From Actinoplanes sp. DH11 (GTDB lineage: Bacteria > Actinomycetota > Actinomycetes > Mycobacteriales > Micromonosporaceae): DNA of 37,563 bases. Shown here piece after piece: positions 19,183 through 31,200 of the stretch (position 1 is its first letter; each line of letters opens with the position of its first letter). The notes beneath the pieces are model-generated. The model searched no databases and was not told where the DNA came from. It was given only the letters and a program-made list of their open reading frames with translations. The stretch spans positions 1-37,563 of the forward strand of contig NZ_JAHWGU010000053.1 in the NCBI RefSeq assembly GCF_020873875.1, written 5' to 3'. A program made the translations under genes and the position numbers.

Positions 19183-19284
19183 ATGGCCAAGGCTGCGGAC
19201 AGGACCCTCGAAGCTCTGCGAGCGTCGCTCAAGGAGGTGGAGCGGCTCCGGCGAGAGACGCACCAGCTTTCCGCGGCCGCCCGG
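19183..19284 (+). other. N-terminal docking coiled coil of the third PKS
   Basis: A 34-residue charged helix (TLEALRASLKEVERLRRE) precedes the KS start REPIAVIGMSC. This LRASLKExERLRR form is common on PKS proteins whose upstream partner ends in LDAEDLIxMAL, as the second PKS does here. Confidence 0.8.
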
Positions 19285-22200
19285 GAACCGATCGCGGTCA
19301 TCGGCATGAGCTGCCGTTACCCGGGCATCGGTGGACCCGACGACCTGTGGGAGCTGGTGGCCGGCGGCGGCGACGCGGTGGGTGGCTTCCCGGCCGACCG
19401 CGGCTGGGACCTCACCGAATTGTACGGGTCGAGCGATGACGCCACCCGGGTCTTCGAGGGGGGCTTCCTCGACGGCGCGGCCAACTTCGACGCCGGGTTC
19501 TTCGGTATCTCGCCGCGCGAGGCGCTGGCCATGGACCCGCAGCAACGCCTGCTTCTGGAGGCGTGCTGGCACGCCGTGGAGAGCGCCGGCCTGGACCCCG
19601 GGTCGCTGCGCGGCAGCAGGACCGGTGTCTTCGCGGGCGCCTCGCCCTCCGGGTACGAGGCCACCCTGCGCACCGCGGCCGAGGCGCTCGGCGGCTACTA
19701 CCTGACGGGTACGGCCAGCAGCGTGGTGTCCGGGCGCGTCGCCTACACCATGGGTTTGCAGGGGCCGGCCGTCACGATCGACACCGCCTGTTCGTCGTCA
19801 CTCGTCGCGCTACATTTGGCGGCGCAGTCGCTGCGTCAGGGCGAGTGCTCGTTCGCCCTGGCGGGCGGTGTCGCGGTGCTCGCCGATCCGACGGTGTTCT
19901 CAGAGTTCAGCACGCAGGGCGGGCTGGCCGGTGACGGGCGCTGCAAGTCGTACGCCGAGGCCGCTGACGGCACCGGGTGGGCCGAGGGCGTCGGCGTACT
20001 GGTGCTGGCGAAGCTTTCCGACGCGATCCGGGACGGCCGTCGCATCCTCGCGGTGGTCCGGGGTTCGGCGGTGAACCAGGACGGTGCCAGCAACGGGCTG
20101 ACCGCCCCGAACGGTCCCGCCCAGCAGCGGGTGATCCGGCAGGCGCTGGCGAACGCCGACCTGACGCCCGCGCAGGTCGACGTCGTCGAGGGCCACGGCA
20201 CCGGTACCGTGCTCGGTGACCCGATCGAGGCGCAGGCTCTGGTCGACACGTACGGTCAGAACCGCGAGCCAGGCCGTCCGCTCTGGCTCGGCTCCATGAA
20301 GTCGAACATCGGCCATGCTCAGGCCGCTTCGGGCGTGGCCGGCGTCATCAAAATGATCATGGCGATCCGGCATCGCCGGTTGCCCGCCACCCTGCACGTC
20401 GACCGGCCCAGCCGGCACGTCGACTGGTCCGCAGGCGAGGTCGCCCTGCTCACCGAGAGCCGAGAGTGGCCGGCCACGGACCGGCCGCTGCGGGCCGGCG
20501 TCTCGTCGTTCGGCGTCTCCGGCACCAACGCGCACGTGGTGATCGAGGAGCCACCCGCGACCGTCGAACCGGTCGCCGACGAACGGTCCCCCATCCACGT
20601 CTCGGCGGCCGTGCCGTGGCTGCTTTCCGCCCGCTCAGCGGCGGCCCTGCGCGGCCAGGCGGAGCGCCTGCTGGCGCCGGCCGCTGACGCCGACCCGCTT
20701 GACCTCGGCCGGTCGCTGGCGATCACCCGGGCAGCGCTCGACCACCGCGCCGTGGTGCTGGCCGCCGACCGGACCGCGGCGCTCACCGATCTGCGCGCCC
20801 TCGCCGCCGGCGAACCGGGCTCCGGTGTGGTCCAGGGCATGGCGGCCGAGGGCACCCGACCGGTCTTCGTCTTCCCCGGTGCCGGCAACCACTGGGCCGG
20901 GACCGCCCGTCAGCTCTGGGCCACCTCGCCGGTCTTCGCCGCGGCCATGGAGGAGTGCGAGCGGCTGCTCACCCCGTACGTCGACTGGTCCCTGCGCGAG
21001 GTCGTCGCCGACCCGGACTGTGACCGGGTGGACGTTCAGCAGCCCACCTCGTGGGCTGTCATGGTGTCCCTCGCCGAGCTGTGGCGCGCCTGCGGCGTGG
21101 AACCGGCGGCCGTCATCGGCCACTCGCAGGGCGAGATCGCGGCGGCCACCGTGGCCGGCGTGGTCAGCCGCGCGGAGGGCGCCCGCCTGGCCGCGCTGCG
21201 CGCCCAGGCGGTGACCGAACTGGTGGGCACCGGCAACGTGTACTCGGTGCGCGCCGCCGCCGACGCCGTTCGTGACTGGCTGCCGGAGTCGCTGTCCATC
21301 GGGGCGATCAACGGCCCGCACGCCACCGCCGTCTCCGGTTCGTTCGCCGGCCTGGACGAGTTCGCCGCCGAGTGCGCACGGCGCGGCCTGGAAGCCCGGC
21401 CGGTGCCGGTCGGTTACGCCTCCCACTCGGCCCAGGTCGAGATCCTGCGGGAGCGCCTCGTAGCCGACCTGGCGGGGGCGCCGCCGCAAGCCGGCGAGGT
21501 CCCGCTCTACTCGACGGTCACCGCGCGGATCCTACCCGGCGGGGAATTCGACGGCACCTACCTCTACCGCAACCTGCGTTCCACCGTGCGGTTCGCCGAT
21601 GCGGTGCGGGCCGCGGCCGACGACGGTCACACCGTCTTCCTCGAGGTCAGCCCGCACCCGGTACTGGCCATGAACGTGCAGGACGTACTCGACGACGCCG
21701 ACATCGACGGCCGGGCGCTGAGCACGCTGCGCCGCGACCGGGACGACGCGGGCGGCTTCACCACGGCCCTGGCCACCGCCTGGGCGCACGGCGTCACCGT
21801 CGACTGGGCAGCCTGGTTCGCGGGCCGCGGCGGGCAGCGGATCGATCTGCCCGGGTACGCCTTCGAGCCCACCCGTTACTGGCCCACCCGGGCCGTCGCA
21901 TCGCCGCCGACGGGTGGCGCGACGGCGGAGGAGGGCCGGTTCTGGGAGGCCGTCGAACAAGCCGACGTCAGCGCGCTCGCCAGCACGGTCGGCACCACCG
22001 ACGTGGCCGCCCTCGCCGCCGCGCTGCCCGCCTTGACCGCGTGGCGCCGGCAGAGCCGGCAACTCTCGACCGTCGACGAATGGCGTTACCGGATCACCTG
22101 GAAGCCCGGCCTGGAGACCCGGTCGGCGCTGCACGGGACCTGGTTGCTGGTGGCGTCGCCCGGCAGCGCGCCGGCGGCCGTGACCGACGCGCTTGCCGCG

Positions 22201-25200
22201 CACGGCGCCCGGGTCGCCGTCATCGAGGCTGACGCGGCCACCACCGACCGGGCCTCCTTGTCCGCTGCCGTGCTGGCCGCCGCCTCGGGCGGCGTGACCG
22301 GTGTGCTGTCCCTGCTGGCTCTCGACGAACGACCCCACCCCGGGCATCCCGCGACGCCGAGCGGACTGGCCGCCACCCTCGCGCTCGTGCAGGCCCTCGG
22401 TGACGCCGGCTGCGCCGCCCCGCTGTGGATCGGCACCCGTGGCGCGGTGTCGATCGGTCGGTCCGACCCGCTCACCAGTCCGGCGCAGGCAGCGACCTGG
22501 GGCTTCGGCCGGATCGTCGGCCTGGAGCACCCGGACCGGTGGGGTGGTCTCGTCGACCTGCCGGAGACCCTCGACGAGCGGGCCGCTGCCCGCCTTTGCG
22601 CGCTCCTTGCCGACGGCGGCGAGGACCAGGTCGCGGTCCGGGCGTCCGGCTGGTTCGCCCGTCGGCTGGTACGCGACAGCCGCAGTGACGCACCGGTGCC
22701 GCGGGCCTGGCGGCCGACCGGCACCACCTTGATCACCGGTGGCACCGGCGCTATCGGGGCGCACGTGGCGCGCTGGCTGGCCATCGCCGGCGCCGAGCGC
22801 ATCGTGCTCACCAGCCGCCGGGGCGCGGCCGCCCCCGGCGCCGGCGACCTGGTCGCCGAGTTGGCCACGCTCGGCGCCCGGGCCGAGGTGCACGCCTGCG
22901 ATGTCACCGACCGCGCCGCCCTGGCCGCCCTCATCGCCACGGTGGACGGCAGCGGGCCGGCGATCCGCTCGGTGCTGCACGCCGCCGGTCTGGGTGGCGC
23001 CGCCATGCTGACCGACCTGGATCCGGACAGCCTCGACGGCGAGCTGTCCGCGAAGGTCACCGGCGCCGTGCACCTCGACGAGCTGCTCGGCGGTCGCGAG
23101 ATGGACGCGTTCGTCGTCTTCTCGTCCATCTCGGCGACCTGGGGCAGTGGGGGCCTCGCCGGATACGCCGGTGCCAACGCTTTCCTGGACGCTCTGATCG
23201 AGCGACGCCGCGCCCAAGGCGCCACCGGTACCGCGGTGTCCTGGGGCGCCTGGGCCGGCGGCGGCATGGTCGACGACACCGAAAGCCGGGCGCTCGGCAG
23301 CCGCGGCATCCGTTCGATGGATCCGGAACTGGCCATCGCGGCCCTCGGCAGTGCACTTGACCACGACGACGCCACGCTGACCGTCGCCGACGTGGACTGG
23401 GCCCGCTTCCTGCCGGTCTTCGCCGCGGCCCGCCGGCGTCCGCTTTTCGACGACCTGCCCGAGGCGGCCGACGCCGGCACCGAACCGGCACTGGCGTCGG
23501 CCGGCGGCGCCCTCGACGACCTGGCCGCGCTCGCCCGGCCGGTGCGGTTGAGCCGGCTCACCGAGCTGGTCACCACGGAGGCCGCGGCGGTTCTCGGCCA
23601 TGCCGGCACCGACGTGGTCGCCGCCGACCGGCAGTTCAAGGACCTCGGGTTCGACTCGCTGACCGCTGTCGAGCTGCGGAACCGGTTGACCGCGCAGACC
23701 GGCCGGCGGATGCCGACCACCTTGGTCTTCGACCATCCCACCCCGGCCGCTGTGGCGCGGTTCGTGGACCGTACCGTCTTCGGCGACGCCGAGGACGCAC
23801 CAGGCCGGCCGGTGACCGGGCCGGACATCGACGAGCCGATCGCCATCGTCGGCATGGCCTGCCGTTACCCGGGCGGCGTCACGGGGCCGGAAACCCTGTG
23901 GCAGCTGGTCGCTGACGGCCGCGATGCCATCGGTGCCTTCCCGCGTGATCGCGGCTGGGACCTGGGCAACATCTTTGACTCCGACCCGGACCGGCCGGGC
24001 ACCTCGTACGTCACCGAGGGTGGCTTCCTGCACGACGCCGCTCAGTTCGACGCCGGGTTCTTCGGTATCAGCCCGCGCGAGGCCCTCGCCATGGACCCGC
24101 AGCAGCGCCTGCTGCTGGAGACGTCCTGGGAGACGCTGGAACGGGCCGGGATCGACCCGGAAAGCCTGCGTACGGCACGGGTCGGTGTTTTCGCGGGCGC
24201 CTCCGCCTCCGGCTACGGTGCCGGGCTGGCACAGAACCCGGAGGGCACCGAGGGCTACCTGATGACGGGTACGGCGAGCAGCGTGCTCTCCGGCCGGATC
24301 GCCTACGCCCTCGGGCTTCAAGGCCCGGCGCTCACGGTCGACACCGCCTGCTCGTCCTCGCTGGTGGCCCTGCACCTGGCCGTCCAAGCGCTTCGCAACG
24401 GCGACTGCACGATGGCGCTGGCCGGTGGTGTCGCGGTGATGGCCACCCCAGGGGCGTTCACGGAGTTCAGCAAACAGCAGGGCCTCGCCGCGGACGGCAG
24501 GTGCAAGTCGTTCGCCGCGGCGGCCGACGGCACCGGCTGGTCGGAAGGTGTCGGCATGCTGCTCGTCGAGCGTCTCTCCGACGCCCGGCGCAACGGGCAC
24601 ACCGTTCACGCGCTGGTCCGGGGCTCGGCGATCAACTCGGACGGCGCGTCAAACGGTCTCACCGCGCCGAACGGCCCGGCACAGCAGCAGGTCATCCGGG
24701 ACGCGCTGGCCGGTGGCGGGTTGCGGCCCGACGAGGTGGACGTGGTCGAGGCGCACGGCACCGGCACCACCCTGGGCGATCCCATCGAGGCGCAGGCGGT
24801 GCTCGCCACTTACGGCCAGCATCGCGCCGAGCCGCTGCACCTGGGCTCGATCAAGTCCAACCTGGGCCACCCGGCTGCCGCGGCGGGCGTCGCCGGGATC
24901 ATCAAGATGGTCATGGCGATGCGGCACGACCTGCTCCCCGCCACCCTGCACGTGGACGAACCGACCCCGCACGTGGACTGGTCCGCGGGCGCGGTGTCGC
25001 TGCTCACCACCGCGACGTCCTGGCCCGACACCGGCCGGCCGCGCCGGGCCGGCATCTCCTCCTTCGGCATCAGCGGCACCAACGCACACGTGATCATCGA
25101 GCAGGCGCCGCCGGTGACCGAGGAAGCGGTTTCCCGCGTCGCGCCGCCGGTCATCCCCTGGGTGCTCTCGGCGCGAACCCCGGACGGGGTACGCGATCAG

Positions 25201-28200
25201 GCGGCCCGCCTCGTCGAGACCGGCGACGATCCACTCGACGTCGCATTCTCACTGGGGACGACGCGCGCGGCTCTGCCGTACCGCACGGTGGTCCTGGACC
25301 GGGACCGGCTCGCCGAGGGCGAGTTCGACGTGGTGCACGCCGCGGGCAAGCTGGGTCTGCTGCTGCCCGGGCAGGGTGCGCAGTTCGACGGCATGGGCCG
25401 CGGTCTGTACGCGTCCTACCCGGCTTTCGCGGATGCGTACGACGCGGTCTGTGCCGAATTGGACCGGCACCTGCCGCGTCGGGTCCGCGAGGTGACCGGC
25501 GCCGACCTGAACGAGACCCGGTACGCCCAGGCGGCCCTGTTCGCGGTGGAGGTCGCCACCTACCGCCTGCTGGAGTCCTGGGGTGTCCGGCCGGACCTGC
25601 TGCTCGGCCACTCGATCGGTGAGCTGGCCGTGGCGCACGTCGCCGGCCTGTGGTCGCTGCCCGACGCGGCACGCATCGTGGCCGCCCGGGGCAGCCTCAT
25701 GCAAGCGCTGCCCCCGGGCGGCGCGATGGTCGCCGTGCAGGCCGCCGAGGAGGAGGTCGTGCCGCTGCTCGGTGACGCGGTCTCGGTCGCGGCGGTCAAC
25801 GGGCCCCGCTCCGTGGTGCTCTCCGGTGACGAGGACGCGGTGTTCGCCGTCGCGGCCCGTTTCGAACGGACCAGGCGACTCCGCGTCAGCCATGCGTTCC
25901 ACTCCGCCCGGATGGAGCCGATGCTCGCCGGCTTCGCCGCGGAGCTGTCCCGCGTCCGGTTCGACGTGCCGTTGCTCGGCTGGATCTCCAACCTGACCGG
26001 CGAGCCTGTCGGCGCCGAGGTGTTGGAACCGGACTACTGGGTGCGGCAGGTCCGTGGCACGGTCCGGTTCGCCGACGGCGTGGCGGCGATGCGTCGGGCC
26101 GGCGTCTCCGTCTTCCTCGAGGTCGGCCCCTCGGGCGCCCTCGCGGCGCACGTGGACGGCTGTGTGCCGACCCTGCGCCACGACCGCGACGAACCCCGGT
26201 CGGTGGTCGCCGCGCTCGCGCACGTGCCGCGGGTCGACTGGGCGGCATTCTTCGCCGGCACCGGGGCCCGGCGCGTCGACCTGCCGACCTACCCGTTCCA
26301 GCGGCAGCGTTACTGGCCGGCCGCCGCCGGACTCGGCACCGGCGACCTGACCCGGCTCGGTCTGCAGGCCCTCGACCACCCGATGCTGGACGCCGCCCTG
26401 TCGCTTGCCGACTCCGACGGCACGGTGCTCACCGGCCGTCTCTCGGTGGCTTCCCAGCGCTGGCTGGCCGACCACCGCGTGCTCGACCAGATCATGATGC
26501 CCGGCACGGCCTGGGTCGAGCTCGTCATGCACGCCGGTCACCACCTCGGTTGCGACAGGCTGGACGAACTGACCATCGAGACGCCGCTGGTGCTGACCGC
26601 GGACGACGCCGTGCTCGTGCAGGTGGCGGTCGCCGCGGAGGACGACGCCGGTTGCCGCACGGTGAGCGTGCACACCAGTCCGGCCGGCGGGACGGAGGAA
26701 ATTTGGACCCGCCACGCCACCGGCGTGCTGTCCTCGGCGACCACCGGTGCCGCCACCGTCCTGGACGGCACCTGGCCGCCGGAAGGCGCGGAGCCCATCC
26801 CGGTGGACGACTGGTACGAGCGGCTCGCCGCCGCCGGGTACGCCTACGGTCCCGCCTTCCGCGGCCTCTCCGCGCTGTGGCGCCACGGTGACGAGCTGTA
26901 CGCGGAGGTCGCCGTCGACACCGACGTGGACGGTTTCGGGGCGCACCCGGCATTGCTCGACGCCGCCCTGCACCCGATCGGCGCGCTGCTGCCGGCGGAC
27001 GGGCCGATGCTGCCGTTCGCGTGGAGCGGTGTCCGCTTCCCGGCCACCGGCGCGCGCACCGCCCGGGTGCGGCTGACCCGCACCGGCAACAGCATCCGCA
27101 TCCTCGTCGCCGACAGCCTCGGTGAACCGGTGGCGACCGTGGAGTCCCTGGTGCTGCGCCCGGCCGAGGTCGGCGCCGCACCGGATCGCGCGCCGCTGTA
27201 CGCCCCGGAACTGGTGCCTGTCCCCGCCGTGGCAGTGACCGGTGACGTCCTCGAGGTCACCGGGGACGACCCGGTCGACGTCGCCGTGCAGGTGCTCGGC
27301 TGCCTCCAGCGCGCGATCACCGACGACACCCGGCTGGTCGTTGTCATCCGCGACGAGCTGGCCCATGCGCCGGTGCGCGGCCTCGTACGGTCGGCGCAGT
27401 CCGAGCACCCCGGTCGATTCGTGCTGGTCGACACCGACGGCGAGATCCTGGCCGCCGAGGACGAACCGGAGACGGTGGTCCGCGCGGGAAGCACGTACGC
27501 CCGGCGCCTGGTGCCGGCGACCGGCGGCGACACCCCCGAGATCGACGGCACGGTGCTCATCACCGGTGGCAACGGGGCGCTGGGCGCCGCCGTGGCGCAC
27601 TGGCTGACGGGACAGGGTGTGACGGTCGTCCAGGCCGGCCGCAGTGGCCCCACCGTCTGCGACGTCACCGACCGGGCACAGGTGGAGGAGCTCGTCGCCA
27701 GCATCCCGGATCTTACCGGAGTGATCCACTGCGCCGGAGTGCTCGACGACGGCGTGCTGGACACTCTCACCCCGGAGCGGCTCGCCACCGTGCTGCGGGT
27801 CAAGGCCGACGGCGCCCGGCACCTGCACGAGGCCACGGCCCATTTGGACCTGCGCCTCTTCGTCATGTTCTCCTCATTCTCCGGTCTGCTCGGTGCGCCC
27901 GGGCAGGCCAACTACGCGGCGGCGAACACCTACCTCGACGCGCTCGCCGCCCATCGCCGTACCCTCGGGCTGCCCGGCCTCTCGCTGGCCTGGGGAGCCT
28001 GGGCCGGTGGTGGCATGGCCGGGCAGCTCACCGAGACCGACCGGGCTCGCATGGCGCGGGCCGGTTTCCCGCCGTTCACCACCGAGCAGGGCGTCGCCGC
28101 GTTCGCCGCCGCGCTAGGTGCGGACGCCGCCGTCCTCGCTCCCGTCACCCTCGACCTGGGTGTCCTCCGGAGTCGTGCCCGGCGCGAACCGGTCGTCCCG

Positions 28201-31200
28201 CTGCTGCGCTCGCTGGTCCGGGTCTCCACCCGCCGTACCGCGCACACCGCCGACAGTTCGTCGCTCGCCGCTCGCCTGGCCGGGATGGACCGCAAGCAAG
28301 GCGTGGACGTGGTGCTGCCGCTGGTGCGCGACCAGGTCGCGGCCGTTCTCGGGCACACCGGAGCGGACGCCGTCGGGGTGCAGCAGCCCTTCACCGAGCT
28401 GGGCTTCGACTCGTTGACCGCGGTGGAGCTGCGCAACCGGCTGGCGGCCGTCACCGGTCTGCGACTGCCGGCCACGCTCGTGTTCGACTACCCGACACCG
28501 GCCGCCCTGGCCGGGCACCTGCTCGCCGAGCTCATCGGCACACACCCGGCGGCGGCCACCCGGCTCGCCGCCCACCGGGGCACCGGCGCCGACCCCATCG
28601 TCATCGTCGGCATGTCGTGCCGTTATCCCGGTGGCGTCGATTCCCCGGGCGAACTTTGGGAGCTGGTCCGCCGCGGTGGCGACGGCATCACCGCGTTCCC
28701 CGCGGACCGCGGATGGAACCTCGACGACCTGTACGACGACGAGGGCATCACCGACGGGCGCTCGGACACCGTCGAGGGTGGTTTCCTGCACGACGCCGGG
28801 AACTTCGATCCGGCGTTCTTCGGGATCAGTCCGCGTGAGGCTTTGGCGATGGATCCGCAGCAGCGGTTGCTGTTGGAGGCGTCGTGGGAGGCGTTCGAGT
28901 CGGCCGGTATTGATCCGGCCGTCCTCCGCGGTTCGTCGACGGGTGTGTTCGCCGGACTGATGTACCACGACTACGCGACCGGCATGGCGGACGTACCGGC
29001 CGGTGTCGAGGCATTCCTCGGCACCGGTAACACCGGCAGCATCGCGTCGGGTCGGGTGGCGTACACGTTCGGGCTGGAGGGTCCGGCGGTCACTGTGGAT
29101 ACGGCGTGTTCGTCGTCGCTTGTCGCCCTGCATTGGGCGGTGCAGGCGTTGCGGTCCGGCGAGTGTGACATGGCGTTGGCCGGTGGTGTCACCGTCATGT
29201 CGACACCCGTCACCTTCGCCGACATGAGCGGCAAGCGGGGTCTGTCGTTCGATGGGCGGTGCAAGTCGTTCAGTGCGTCGGCGGATGGTACGGGCTGGTC
29301 CGAGGGTGTGGGCATGCTGCTGGTGGAGCGGCTCTCGGATGCGCAGCGCAACGGTCATCCGGTGCTGGCGGTGGTTCGCGGTAGTGCGGTGAATCAGGAT
29401 GGTGCTTCCAACGGTTTGACCGCGCCGAATGGTCCGTCGCAGCAGCGAGTGATCCGGCAGGCTTTGGCGAACGCCGGGTTGCGGGCTGCCGAGGTTGATG
29501 TGGTGGAGGCGCACGGCACGGGGACGACGTTGGGTGATCCGATCGAGGCGCAGGCGTTGCTGGCCACCTATGGGCAGGACCGTGAGCGGCCGTTGCGGCT
29601 CGGCTCGGTCAAGTCGAATATCGGGCACACGCAGGCGGCGGCGGGTGTCGCGGGGATTATCAAGATGGTGCAGGCGATGCGGCATGGTGTGATGCCGCGC
29701 ACGTTGCATGTGGATGAGCCGACTCCGCAGGTGGATTGGGAGTCGGGTGCGGTGGAGTTGTTGACTGAGCCGGTCGAGTGGCAGGTGCAGGACAGACCTC
29801 GTCGGGCGGCGGTGTCGTCGTTCGGGATCAGTGGCACGAACGCGCACGTGATCTTGGAGCAGGGCCTGGGTGTGGAGGCACCGGAGCTCCCGTCCGGGGT
29901 GCCGCATCAGGGTCCGGTGCCGTGGTTGGTTTCTGCGAAGTCGCCGGAGGCGTTGGCGGCGCAGGTGCAGCGGTTGGCCGTGTTGGATGCTGATGCTGTT
30001 GATGTCGGGTTCTCGTTGGCTACGACGCGGGCGTTGTTGCCGTATCGGGCTGTGGTGACTGATGTGTCGGCGCCGTTGGATGTCGTGCGGGTGGCTGACG
30101 GCAAGCTGGGTGTGTTGTTCCCGGGTCAGGGTGCGCAGTTCGCCGGCATGGGTGAGGGCTTGTATCGGGCGTATCCGGTTTTCGCGGCCGTGTATGACGA
30201 GGTGGTCGCGGCGTTCGGGTTCCCGCTGGATCAGGATTTGGACGAGACGCGGTTCACTCAGGCGGCGTTGTTCGCGGTTGAGGTGGCGACGTTCCGGTTG
30301 TTGCAGTCGTGGGGGGTGCGCCCGGATCTGTTGCTGGGGCATTCGATCGGTGAGCTGGCCGCCGCGCATGTGGCGGGTTTGTGGTCGTTGGCGGATGCGG
30401 TGAAGGTGGTCGCGGCTCGGGGTGCGTTGATGCAGGCGCTGCCGTCGGGTGGGGCGATGGTGGCTGTCGCCGCGACCGAGGACGAGGTGGTGGCGCGGCT
30501 TGTTGATGGGGTGTCGATCGCGGCGGTCAACGGTCCTCAGGCGGTGGTGATCTCCGGTGATGAGGATGCGGTGCTGGCGGTGGCGGCCGGGTTCGACAAG
30601 ACGCGGCGGTTGCGGGTCAGTCATGCGTTCCATTCGGCGCGTATGGAGCCGATGCTGCGGGAGTTCGCCGCTGTCTTGCAGGACATCGATTTCGAGATGC
30701 CGTCGTTGGGCTGGATCTCGAATGTGACCGGTGAGCCGGTCGGTGTCGAGGTGATGGACCCGGAGTATTGGGTGCGGCAGGTCCGCCAGCCCGTCCGGTT
30801 CGCCGACGGCCTGGCCGCGATGCGTGCCGCCGGCGTTACCCGGTTCATCGAGGTTGGCCCGTCCGGTGCGCTCGCGACGCACGTCGACGGGGTGTGTCTG
30901 CCCACGATCCGTAAGGGCCGTGACGAGCCGGACTCGTTGGTCAAGGCGCTGGCGGTGGCCGGCCCGGACTGGGTGAAGGTGTTCCCCGGTGCCCGGCGTA
31001 TCGAACTGCCCACCTACGCCTTCCAACACCAGCGCTACTGGCTGAACGCCGTCTTCGGCAGCCGGGACAGCAGCCTCGCCTCGGCGGGTCTGCGGCCCAC
31101 CGGCCATCCCCTGCTGTCGACAATGGTGGCACTCGCTGGCAGTGACGGCGTCATCCTGAACGGCCGGATCGGCCTGGACTCGCACCCGTGGCTGGCAGAC

